Positions 34,543 through 42,096 of a stretch of DNA of 64,000 nucleotides are shown piece by piece. This DNA is from Streptomyces sp. CNH099. Lineage in GTDB: Bacteria; Actinomycetota; Actinomycetes; Streptomycetales; Streptomycetaceae. The position numbers and the translations under genes were made by a program. Position 1 is the stretch's first letter. Each line of letters starts with the position of its first letter. The notes beneath the pieces are model-generated. The model ran no database searches and was not told where the DNA came from. It saw only the letters and a program-made list of their open reading frames with translations. The stretch lies in assembly GCA_000514715.1 (NCBI GenBank), contig AZWL01000018.1, positions 1 through 64,000 on the forward strand, read 5' to 3'.

Positions 34543-35339
34543 CGGCCACCGTCCGCGGGGCCCCGCATGTCCAGGTGCTCGATGTGTTCGACGTCGGAGA
34601 CGACCCTGCCGTTGCCGTGGTTGTGGATCGTGTTCGTGGTGACGTGCGTCGGGCTCTGCGGCTCCGCGGCGGCGCGGGGCCGCGCCGGTGCGGCGGTCTC
34701 GGGCGGCAGCAGCTCGCCGGTCACGGGTTCGTCCGCCGGCTGCTTCTGCGGCAGCGCGGGCGGCCGCTCAAGCCCGAGCACCTGGATCCACGCGGGCTGC
34801 GGGCCCTCCTTGAGGTCGAGGACGTAGCGCCGGTACCGCTCGGGCTCCACCCAGCGCCCCCCGCGCCGCACCACGTCGTTGTAGAGCGTGTCGGACGCGA
34901 CCACGGCCAGGCAGGACCGGTCCGGCGCGGCGGCGAGCAGTTCCTTCGCCGTACCGGAGTCGCCGATGCGGCAGGCGAGTTCGACGGCGCTGCCCGACCA
35001 CCCGTGCCGGTCCCGGGTGACGGGCCCGATGGTGATGCCCGCGCGCAGCCGCAGCGGATGCCTGAGCCCGCCGTTCACCGCGCGCAACTCCTCGTGCAGG
35101 TACTCGACCCACTCCCCGACGATCCTGACCGGGGGCACGCTCGTCTCCAGGATGGCGAGGATGCCGTCGCCGCGGTCCTCCCGGCTCAGCTGCGCGTCGT
35201 CGATGCGCGCCTGTGTGAACGCGCGCCCGGACACCTCGTATATGTGCCGGCGCATGGTGGGCTTCTCCGGGTCCGGGACACGGCTGGATCCCTGGGCATC
35301 CAGACTGATGGTGAACCTGTACGTCGATTCGGGGTCCAT
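34539..35339 (-). CDS. Class III nucleotidyl-cyclase-like protein
   Basis: 266 residues from the ATG at 35339; GGGAG lies about seven bases upstream, and the frame to 35378 is rejected. The cyclase homology domain covers residues 7-170: FTISLDAQGSS (metal Asp14), REDRGDGILAIL (metal Asp58), LRLRAGITIGPVTRDRHGWSGSAVELACRIGDS. Both metal Asps and the Arg near the end are kept, but the usual transition-state Asn is Glu (AVELACR), so activity or base choice may differ. A disordered linker leads to a C-terminal TNTIHNHGNGRVVSDVEHIE motif. First gene of the four-gene operon. It is a candidate source of the second messenger read by the Pycsar-type effector, or a ligand-sensing pseudo-cyclase. Confidence 0.78.
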   Translation of the reverse strand: MDPESTYRFTISLDAQGSSRVPDPEKPTMRRHIYEVSGRAFTQARIDDAQLSREDRGDGILAILETSVPPVRIVGEWVEYLHEELRAVNGGLRHPLRLRAGITIGPVTRDRHGWSGSAVELACRIGDSGTAKELLAAAPDRSCLAVVASDTLYNDVVRRGGRWVEPERYRRYVLDLKEGPQPAWIQVLGLERPPALPQKQPADEPVTGELLPPETAAPARPRAAAEPQSPTHVTTNTIHNHGNGRVVSDVEHIEHLDMRGPADGGR

Positions 35340-35399
35340 CCCCTGCTCCCTCGTGGGTTCCGGCGGCTCTGGTCTCACAGTGCTGGTCGGGGCCGGGCT

Positions 35400-35423
35400 C
35401 CGCTGTATTCATTTACACAGCGG
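35400..35423. promoter_or_regulatory. Inverted repeat CCGCTGT-N10-ACAGCGG before the cyclase operon
   Basis: Perfect 7-bp arms (35400-35406 and 35417-35423) with an AT-rich 10-bp centre, 61 bp upstream of the cyclase-like start. TGT-N12-ACA spacing is compatible with a Crp/Fnr dimer, and a Crp/Fnr gene lies immediately upstream. A 7-bp hairpin (35421-35437, CGGCGGT-CGC-ACCGCCG) overlaps it and may end the Crp transcript. Confidence 0.55.
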
Positions 35424-35502
35424 CGGTCGCACCGCCGTCCGGAACGCGTCGCCGCGGCCGCCGGCGCCCGTTGACCGCCCACGCCCGCCCATGCCCTCCC
35501 CT

Positions 35503-36186
35503 TCACAGGTCCGCGCCCGCCAGCAGCCGCAGCGGACCGAGGCTGGCGACGGTCAGCGTGTTCGGCCCCGTGCGGACCAGGCCGCGGTCGCGTAACAGCC
35601 GCAGCGCCTTGGCGACGGCGTCCCGCGTCGAGCCCACCGCGGCGGCCAGCTCGTGCTGGGGCATGGGCAGGGAGATGGTCACGGAGCCGCCCTGGACCTG
35701 GCCCGCGTGGTCCGCCAGTTCGACGAGCTTTCCCGACAGCCGCTGCAGCACGGTCAGGGAGGCCAGCGCCCGGCGCTCCCGGTCGGAGCTGCGCAGCCGC
35801 TCGGCCAGCTGGCCGAGCACGAGGGCGGTGGCGTGCGGACGGGCCGAGAGGAACCCGCGGAACCGGTCGGCCGGGACGACGAGGCCCGTCACCGGCCCCA
35901 GGGTGCTGACCGACGCGCTGCGCCGGCCGCCGTCGAGCGCGGCCATCTCACCGATCAGCTCGCCGTCCGTGCGCAGGCCGAGGATCAGCCGGCCGCCGCG
36001 CTCGGTGTCGAGCCAGACGGTGCACCAGCCGTCGAGGATCACGAGGAGATGGGTGCTGCGCTCACCCTCGGTGAGGAGCCTCTCGTGCGGTGCGTACGAG
36101 CGTGTGGAGCCCAGCGCGAGAAGAGCCGTCTGGTCGGCAGGGCCGAGCCCGGACAAAAAGGCCTCATGTTCGCGGAAAAGCCCCAT
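35503..36186 (-). CDS. Crp/Fnr-family transcriptional regulator
   Basis: 227 residues; GGAGG eight bases before the ATG at 36186 sets the start over the GTG at 36201. The N-terminal cyclic-nucleotide-binding barrel is ERLLTEGERSTHLLVILDGWCTVWL, then GELIGEMAALDGGRRSASVSTLG. The C-terminal winged helix is LPMPQHELAAAVGSTRDAVAKALRLLRDRGLVRTG. A TACCCT -10-like box lies at 36219-36224 (minus strand). It precedes the cyclase-like operon by 163 bp in the same direction, with a symmetric site between. It may control that operon, possibly in response to the same nucleotide; direct evidence is lacking. Confidence 0.88.
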   Translation of the reverse strand: MGLFREHEAFLSGLGPADQTALLALGSTRSYAPHERLLTEGERSTHLLVILDGWCTVWLDTERGGRLILGLRTDGELIGEMAALDGGRRSASVSTLGPVTGLVVPADRFRGFLSARPHATALVLGQLAERLRSSDRERRALASLTVLQRLSGKLVELADHAGQVQGGSVTISLPMPQHELAAAVGSTRDAVAKALRLLRDRGLVRTGPNTLTVASLGPLRLLAGADL

Positions 36187-36408
36187 CCGCACCCCCTCCA
36201 CCCCTGCGGTGCCGTATCAGGGTAGTGGTGCGGTTACGGAGATGAGAGTGATTCGACGGGTCTGGTCGCCGCCCGTGCGAGATCCCGGCCCGGTGCCCCG
36301 GTCCTGGTCATGGCGGTGCCGCGACCGCCGGCGGTCCGACGGGCCGGCGGCCGCCCGCGCCCGGCGGGTGCCGGGCGGGTGCCGGGCGTCCCGGTGCGGG
36401 CGTGCGTG

Positions 36409-36885
36409 TCAGCTCATCGCCTTCTTCACCAACTCGGTGACCTTCTGCTCGTGGGCCGGTGTCAGCTCGGTGATGGCGAAGGCCGTCGGCCACATGGTGC
36501 CCTCGTCGAGGTGGGCGGCCTCGTCGAAGCCGAGGGTCAGGTACCGCGACTTGAACTTGTCCGCGGCCTGCACGAAGCAGACGATCTTCCCGCCCTTGCC
36601 GTTCTTCGCTCCCTTGGCGTAAGCGGGCATCCCGTACCACAGCCGCGGCGACAGCTCGGGGGCCGCCTGGGTGATGAGGGTGTGGAGCCGCCCGGCGATG
36701 GCCCGGTCGGACTCCGGCATCTCGGCGATCTTCGCCAGCAGGTCCGCGACCGGGTCGGCCCTGCCCTCCTTGGACTTCTTCTTGATCTCCTTCGCGCGGT
36801 CCTTCATGGCCGCGATCTCCTGCTCGCTGAAGCCCTCGTAGGACTCGCCCGCCTCGGCCGTGGCTGCCTTCTTCGCGTCCGCCAT
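36409..36885 (-). CDS. DUF1801 family protein (YdhG-like)
   Basis: 158 residues. The N-terminus is Lys-rich (MADAKKAATAEAGESYEGFSEQEIAAMKDRAKEIKKK). The DUF1801 core follows: ELSPRLWYGMPAYAKGAKNGKGGKIVCFVQAADKFKSRYLTLGF. Family members include the Bacillus YdhG/Fra frataxin-like iron chaperone; many others are uncharacterised. AGAAAGG precedes the ATG by eight bases. It is separated by 222 bp of non-coding DNA from the Crp gene, reading the same way, and is divergent from the SRPBCC gene. Confidence 0.83.
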   Translation of the reverse strand: MADAKKAATAEAGESYEGFSEQEIAAMKDRAKEIKKKSKEGRADPVADLLAKIAEMPESDRAIAGRLHTLITQAAPELSPRLWYGMPAYAKGAKNGKGGKIVCFVQAADKFKSRYLTLGFDEAAHLDEGTMWPTAFAITELTPAHEQKVTELVKKAMS

Positions 36886-36978
36886 CGCAGTACCTTTCTG
36901 GGGTCTGACCGGGTACGCACCTCAGACTACGAAGAACGACCGCCGACGACTTCTCCAGAACTGACCGGGAGGTTCTCC

Positions 36979-37479
36979 GTGGCACGCAGCCGCCGACTGA
37001 TCCTGACCCCGCCCGAGAAGGTCTGGGACCTGCTGAGCGACGGCTACCGCTACGGCGAGTGGGTCACCGGCACCCGGCAGGTACTCGACGCCGACCCGCA
37101 CTGGCCCGCGGTGGGCGCCCGGCTGCGGGTCCGCGTCGGGGTCGGTCCCGCGGTGCTGGACGACAGCTGCGTCGTCCGCGTCTGCGAGCCGCCCCGGCGG
37201 CTGGAGCTGGAGGCGAAGGCCGACCCGTTCGGGGCCGCCCGCATCGCCATGCGGCTGGAGCCGTGGGGGGACAACACGCTGTTCCTCCTGGACTGGCACC
37301 CGCTGCGGGGCCCGGGCACGCGGATGCACGGGCTCCCCGTGGACTACCTGGTCGCGGTGCGCAACGGGATGATGCTGACGAAGCTGGCGCGCATCGCGGT
37401 ACGGGAGTACGAGGCCGCGGCGGGTGGTCGTCCTGCGGACGGCGCGGGGGGTGCCCTCGCGGACGTCGGCCGCGGGTGA
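36979..37479 (+). CDS. SRPBCC-fold protein (polyketide cyclase/START-like)
   Basis: 166 residues from the GTG at 36979 with GGGAGG six bases upstream; the frame to 36310 is not coding. SRPBCC pattern: SRRLILTPPEKVWDLLSDGYRYGEWVTGTRQVLDADPHWPAVGARLRVRVG, then LELEAKADPFGAARIAMRLEPWGDNTLFLLDWHPL. It binds a hydrophobic ligand; no specific function is known. Its 3' end touches the end of the convergent MerR-GyrI pseudogene. Confidence 0.83.
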   Translation: MARSRRLILTPPEKVWDLLSDGYRYGEWVTGTRQVLDADPHWPAVGARLRVRVGVGPAVLDDSCVVRVCEPPRRLELEAKADPFGAARIAMRLEPWGDNTLFLLDWHPLRGPGTRMHGLPVDYLVAVRNGMMLTKLARIAVREYEAAAGGRPADGAGGALADVGRG

Positions 37480-37957
37480 CCGGTTCCTGCAGCTCCGTGA
37501 CCCAGTCGGCGCGGCACTCGTGGACTTCGAGGTACAGCTCGCGGGGACAGCCGGTGGTGCGGTAGCCGTTCTCGTCGATCCAGGCGGCCAGGGCCTGCAC
37601 GGACGGCAGCACCCCGGCCATGTCGCCGCGGTGGACGACGGTGGACGACGGTGGCCGCGGACTCCAGCGGCGGCAGGTCGGTGACCGCGAAGCCCTACGC
37701 CGGTGACGGCTCCACGCCGACCTGCACGCCGACCTGCACGCCGGCGTGGATGGTGATCGTGCCGGCCTCTTCGCCGTCCTCGTACCAGGCGACGCCCGGG
37801 CCGGCGGGCGCCACGCCGGCCAGGCGCCGTGCCGCGTCCGCGGCGGCGGACTCCGGCTCCGCGCGGCGCAGCAGGCCGAGGGCTGTGCTCGTCGTAGCTG
37901 GCGCAGCATGCGGACCGAGACGCGGCCGTGGCGGGCGAACTCTCCGATGGCGAACAT
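37480..37957 (-). pseudogene. Decayed MerR-family regulator with GyrI-like ligand domain
   Basis: The start MFAIGEFARHGRVSVRMLR is the intact beginning of a MerR HTH. Immediately after, most of the HTH and linker is deleted and the frame shifts. A GyrI-like segment then reads in another frame (ALGLLRRAEPESAAADAARR, PGVAWYEDGEEAGTITIHAGV), interrupted by a TAG at 37695-37697. The third part (MAGVLPSVQALAAWIDENGYRTTGCPRELYLEVHE) is the intact C-terminus in yet another frame. Two small tandem duplications lie inside: 12 bp at 37714-37737 and 10 bp at 37631-37650. This is a clear pseudogene. Confidence 0.8.
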
Positions 37958-38066
37958 GACGCGCTCCAGTGGACGGGCTGACACGGTGTGAGGGGCAAGC
38001 ACGGCGGCTCGGGCGGGGGTGCGCCTGTGGGTCGCCCGGGGGCGGCGGGGGGTGGCCGGGGGCCGG

Positions 38067-40700
38067 TCAGGCGGGGTCGTCGGCGAGTTCGGCGGCGCCG
38101 GTGATGCGGTGGAGGGGGTAGGTGCGGACCTCGTCGGCGGTGTGGTCGTACGCGGTGACGTAGCCGCCCTCGACGCGGACGGGGGCGATGACGCGCTGGC
38201 TGGCGGCGCCGTCGGCGTTGACGTAGCCGATCCAGACGGCGGCGTTGCCGAGGACGGCGGCCTGGAGGACGGCGAGGGTCTCGGCGGCGGAGGTGCGGGG
38301 GAGGCCGCCGGGGCGTGCGGTGCCGGGGGGCGCGGGGGCGGCGGTGGTGCCGGTGCCGGTGTCTGCGCCGGTGCCGGTGTCGGTGCCCGCGCCGGTGCCG
38401 GGGGTGGGGCGGACCGGGGCGGTGGCGGCGCGGTCTCCGGCCCGTACGGCGCGGACGGCCGCCGTGAGGAGGGTGGCGTCCGGCGCCGGGGGGCCGTCGG
38501 GGACCGGCGTCGGCGGCGTGCGGGGCGGGGTGCGGTGGGCGGCGGCGCGGGCGACGAGGACGGCGCCGTCCGGCGACTCGGCGGCGGGCGCGTAGCCCAT
38601 CGCGCGGAGCCGCTCCAGCAGCACGTCGGGCGGGGTGGGGGTGACGAGGACGGTGGGCGCGAGGTGGCGCAGCCGCAGCTCGGCGGAGCGCCGGTCGGCG
38701 ACGATCTCGGCGAGGAGCGCGTCGTCGTCGCAGCGCAGGTACGCGCCGGCGGCTCCGATGCGCAGCCGGCCGTGCTTGCGGGCGACGTCGTCGATGAGGT
38801 AGCTGAGCGGCTGCGGCACGGGGGTGCGGGAGTGGGCGGCGAGGAAGTCGTGCAGCTCGGCGGCCGAGCGCCCGGCGTCCAGCGCGCGGCGTACGGAGGC
38901 CTGGGTGAAGCGGTAGACGGTGGCCCCGCCCTTGGACTCGACCTCGGCGAGGATGCCGAGCACGGCGGCGAGTTCGCGCTGGAGGGGGCCGGGGGCGACG
39001 GCGGTGAGGTCGGCCTGCAGCAGCACGTGGTCGACGGGCGCCGGGAGGAGCGGCGCGAGCGCGCCGGCCGCGCGGACGGCGGCGGCACGGGTCTCGGCTC
39101 GGGCCTCGGCGGGGGCAGCGCCGGAGGCGGGGGCAGCCGCGGGCTGTTGTGCGGGGCTGTTGTCGGAGGGGCGGCCTACCCTGGGGCGGGCGTGCGGGGA
39201 ACCGGGGGGTGCGGCGTCGGCGGCCTCCGGCGCCGGCAGCAGCGCGCGGCCGTGGGTCGCCAGGGCGCCGCGGCCCGTGACGCCCAGCAGCTCCGCCTCC
39301 GCCAGCGTCCAGCGGGTCAGCCGCGAGCGCAGGTCGTCCTCGCCGCCCTCCGCCGCGCCGCCGGCCCGCGGGGGGCGCTCCCAGCGGAGCCGCGCCACCA
39401 CCGAGTCCGCCGTCGCCGCCGTGCCCTCCGGCAGCCCCGCGAGCAGCCGCAGCACCGCGCTGCGCACCTCCGGCGCCGCGCCGCGGTCCAGCCCCTCGCC
39501 GAGCGCGGCCAGCGCCCGGCCCTTGCCGTCCCGGCCGCCGACCAGCCCCGGCGTCCGCGTCGCCGCCAGCCACGCCGCCGCCAGCTCCGCCCACCGCTCG
39601 GCCGCCGGCAGCGCCAGCCACTCGTCGTACGCCGGCGTCGGCGCGTACCGCTCGTCCGCCTCCCCGTCCGAGGCCAGCAGCCCGGCCCCGTACGCCAGCT
39701 CCACCCAGAACGCCGCCTGCGGCTCCGCGACGTCCAGCGCCGTCGCCGTCCGCTTCAGGTCCCGTACGGCCAGCCCGCCCGCGCGCAGCACCGACGGGCT
39801 CGCCGTCGCCCACTGCCCGAGCAGCTCCTCGACCGTCTCCACCGCCACCGCCGCCTGCCCCGCGGCCGTCGCGTCCACCACCCGCGTCCCGTACGAGCCC
39901 GCCGCCACCGGCTCCGGCGGCACCGCCGCCACGCTGCGGTGGGCCCGCCCGGCGCGCAGGTGCAGCGCCACCTCGCGCGGCAGCAGCACGTTCCCGGGCG
40001 CCGTCGGCAGCAGCAGACCCCGGTCCAGCAGCCACCGCACGTGCGCCGGCGGCCGCGCCGACACCGTCCCGTACGGCGGCCCCCAGGTCAGCCGCCCCAG
40101 CACCGTCACCGCGTCCGGCGGCGCCTGGTCCAGCAGGTCCGCCATCCGCTCCGGGTCGGAGAACAGCGCGGTCAGCGACTCCACGGCGGAGACCGGGTCG
40201 TGCGTGGCGGGCAGCCCCGCGGTCGCCAGGACCTCCTGCAGCCGCCCCGGCGACATCCCCGTCGCCACCTCCGCGGCGGCCGGCCCCAGGCCGGTGGGCG
40301 AGCCGGACGCCTGCGGCGCCAGCAGCTCCCGCGCCGTACGCACCAGCCGCAGCCGCGACTCGTCCCCCCACACCAGCGCCTGCGTGCGCAGCACCGCGAC
40401 GGCGCGCGGCAGCGCGGCCACGGTGTCCGGCTCGGCGCCCATCAGCCCGGCCAGCACGTCGTACGGGCACGGGTCCGGCGCGACCGCGAGCGCCTGGGCG
40501 GTCTGCTGCGTGAACCGGTCGAGCCGTTCGAGCGCGCGGACCACGGAGGCGCGGGTGCCGGCGCGGGTGGCGAGCTGGGTGAGGTCGCCCGGCACGGGGG
40601 TGAGCAGGTCGGGCCGCGCGCGGAGCAGCTCGGCCAGCGCGGTGTCCGGGCGGCCGCGGAGCTCCTCGGCGAGGGTCCGGGCGGGGTTGCCGGTCGTCAT
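38067..40700 (-). CDS. Helicase-associated (Helicase_C_3) protein with C-terminal WYL-like domain
   Basis: 877 residues from the ATG at 40700. The N-terminal region (RTLAEELRGRPDTALAELLRARPDLLTPVPGDLTQLATRAGTRASVVRALERLDRFT) and the middle block HVLLQADLTAVAPGPLQRELAAVLGILAEVESKGGATVYRFTQASVRRAL are typical of actinobacterial Helicase_C_3 proteins. The C-terminus (AAVWIGYVNADGAASQRVIAPVRVEGGYVTAYDHTADEVRTYPLHRITG) is WYL-like. It lacks helicase ATPase motifs. A linker near residue 510 carries an in-frame copy of the dispersed repeat (RPRVGRPSDN), and a second low-complexity Thr/Gly/Pro linker precedes the WYL-like domain. Probably a DNA-repair or DNA-binding partner of XPB. Confidence 0.85.
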   Translation of the reverse strand: MTTGNPARTLAEELRGRPDTALAELLRARPDLLTPVPGDLTQLATRAGTRASVVRALERLDRFTQQTAQALAVAPDPCPYDVLAGLMGAEPDTVAALPRAVAVLRTQALVWGDESRLRLVRTARELLAPQASGSPTGLGPAAAEVATGMSPGRLQEVLATAGLPATHDPVSAVESLTALFSDPERMADLLDQAPPDAVTVLGRLTWGPPYGTVSARPPAHVRWLLDRGLLLPTAPGNVLLPREVALHLRAGRAHRSVAAVPPEPVAAGSYGTRVVDATAAGQAAVAVETVEELLGQWATASPSVLRAGGLAVRDLKRTATALDVAEPQAAFWVELAYGAGLLASDGEADERYAPTPAYDEWLALPAAERWAELAAAWLAATRTPGLVGGRDGKGRALAALGEGLDRGAAPEVRSAVLRLLAGLPEGTAATADSVVARLRWERPPRAGGAAEGGEDDLRSRLTRWTLAEAELLGVTGRGALATHGRALLPAPEAADAAPPGSPHARPRVGRPSDNSPAQQPAAAPASGAAPAEARAETRAAAVRAAGALAPLLPAPVDHVLLQADLTAVAPGPLQRELAAVLGILAEVESKGGATVYRFTQASVRRALDAGRSAAELHDFLAAHSRTPVPQPLSYLIDDVARKHGRLRIGAAGAYLRCDDDALLAEIVADRRSAELRLRHLAPTVLVTPTPPDVLLERLRAMGYAPAAESPDGAVLVARAAAHRTPPRTPPTPVPDGPPAPDATLLTAAVRAVRAGDRAATAPVRPTPGTGAGTDTGTGADTGTGTTAAPAPPGTARPGGLPRTSAAETLAVLQAAVLGNAAVWIGYVNADGAASQRVIAPVRVEGGYVTAYDHTADEVRTYPLHRITGAAELADDPA
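39161..39201 (-). repeat. Dispersed ~40-bp repeat, copy 2 (inside the Helicase_C_3 gene)
   Basis: On the plus strand it begins TGTCGGAGGGGCGGCCTACC and continues CTGGGGCGGGCGTGCGGGG. In the gene it encodes HARPRVGRPSDN in a disordered linker, with no frameshift. Orientation is opposite to copies 1 and 4. Confidence 0.85.
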
Positions 40701-40861
40701 CCGCTCCACAGTAGTCCTCGCCGGACGGGACGTACCGGACAGAGCCGTCCCGGCGGCGGACGCGCGGCGGCGCCCGCGCGGCGAACCGCGGCCGGTCAGG
40801 GCCCTCCGGCCCGGCGGCGCCCCGCCGGGCGGGGGGCGGGCCGGGGCCCGCCCGGGGACGA
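40701..40861. other. Intergenic GC-rich hairpin region
   Basis: Between the DUF3027 and Helicase_C_3 genes (both leftward). The section 40811-40855 is almost pure G/C with GGCGGCGCC-type dyads and probably forms a terminator hairpin for DUF3027. No gene seen. Confidence 0.4.
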
Positions 40862-41800
40862 CTACGTCGGGTCCGCGCCCATCGTATCCAGCACCGGCGG
40901 CGCCGGCTCCACCGGCTTCGGCATCACCGCCGCCTCCGAGTGCCCGCCGCACCCGTACGCGAGCGAGACCACGTGCCCGTCCGCCGGCGAGTACTCGTTG
41001 GCGCAGACGCCGAAGGCCCGCCGCAGCGAGCCCGCGAGCGGCATGAGGAAGCCGCAGCTCACACACGACGCCGGCGCCGCCTGCGCCATCGGCGTCTTGG
41101 GCCCGTACTCCTCTTCCCAGCGGTCGGCGGCGCTGTGCAGGCCGTAGCGGGAGAGCACCCGGTGCCGGGTCATGCCGAGTTCGTCGGCGACGGCCGCGAT
41201 CTCCGCGCGCCGCGGTACGCCGCCGGGTTCCGCGCCGGGCTCCGCCGCGCCCTCGGCGGCGGGCTCCGCGGTTGGCTCGGCGGGGGGCTCTGCGGCGGGC
41301 TCCGCCGCCCGCGGCCCGGCCGCGAGGTCCGCCTCCAGCTCCTCTTCCAGTTCCTCCTCGCCCACCGCGAGCCCCGGCTCCAGCCGGAGGTCCTGGCTCT
41401 CCGTGGGCAGCAGGTCGCCGGGGCCCAGGTCCCCGGGGCGCAGCCGCTCGTTCCACGGCACCCACTCCGGCGCCAGCAGCGCGTCCGGGCCGGGCAGCAG
41501 CACCGTTTCGTCCAGCGTCACCGTCCGCGCCCGGGACGCGCGCGCGACGGTCACCGCCCACCGCCACCCGCGGTAGCCCGGCATCCGGCACTCGAAGAGG
41601 TGGGTCACCACGCGCGTGTCGTCGGCGGTGACGCCGATGTGCGCGCCGATCCGGTCCGCGCCCGCGGACTCCTCGGCCGCCGCGCGGGCGAGGTCGACGG
41701 CGTCGGCGCACTGCTGGTCCGGGGTGACGCGGCTCCGCGCTCGCGGACTGTACGCCGCGGGCGTCTCGGCGGGGCTGTTCGCAGGGCTCATCTGGCTCAC
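40862..41800 (-). CDS. DUF3027 domain protein
   Basis: About 312 residues from the GTG at 41800 (weak GAAAG site) or 309 from the ATG at 41791. The first half is the conserved DUF3027 region: TPDQQCADAVDLARAAAEESAGADRIGAHIGVTADDTRVVTHLFECRMPGYRGWRWAVTVARA, then LLPGPDALLAPEWVPWNERL. A Glu/Ala/Pro repeat tract (AEPPAEPTAEPAAEGAAEPG) separates it from the C-terminal part. That part carries a CxxC (SCVSCGFLMPLAGSL) and later CANEYSP and YGCGGHSE Cys, a likely zinc site. Function unknown. It sits in the usual Streptomyces order next to an MFS gene, DUF2771 and mqnB-mqnD. Confidence 0.83.
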   Translation of the reverse strand: MSQMSPANSPAETPAAYSPRARSRVTPDQQCADAVDLARAAAEESAGADRIGAHIGVTADDTRVVTHLFECRMPGYRGWRWAVTVARASRARTVTLDETVLLPGPDALLAPEWVPWNERLRPGDLGPGDLLPTESQDLRLEPGLAVGEEELEEELEADLAAGPRAAEPAAEPPAEPTAEPAAEGAAEPGAEPGGVPRRAEIAAVADELGMTRHRVLSRYGLHSAADRWEEEYGPKTPMAQAAPASCVSCGFLMPLAGSLRRAFGVCANEYSPADGHVVSLAYGCGGHSEAAVMPKPVEPAPPVLDTMGADPT

Positions 41801-42096
41801 AGTCTTTCGGTACGGACGGCCGGGCGGGCGTGGGAGCCGAGGGAGCGGACAGGGGGCCGCGTCAACGCTCGATTCCGCACGACACACTCAGAGGCGCGTC
41901 TTTCACCCTACCTGGCGCCGCGCCGGGACCGTACGCCCCGTCGCCGGTCTCGGTGCCCCGCCGCCCGCGCGCCCGCCGCCGGGCTGCCCTGTGCCCCGTA
42001 CGGACCACCGGCGACACCCCGGATGACCGCCGGATGTCCGCATGCGCCCCCGCGGGGTCCTCGCCCTACCCTCCCGCGTGCGGGCACTATGGCGAG
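41801..42096. other. Divergent promoter region, no gene seen
   Basis: 296 bp between DUF3027 and the MFS gene. A short run without G/C bias (about 41870-41910) probably includes the DUF3027 promoter. TACCCT at 42067-42072 lies too far from the MFS start to be leaderless. I see no ORF of the right character. Confidence 0.4.

Noticed and set aside
32329..34827. An 832-residue plus-strand frame opposite the helical-repeat gene
   Set aside because: Antisense to a gene with overlapping operon partners; composition follows the third-position bias of the opposite strand.
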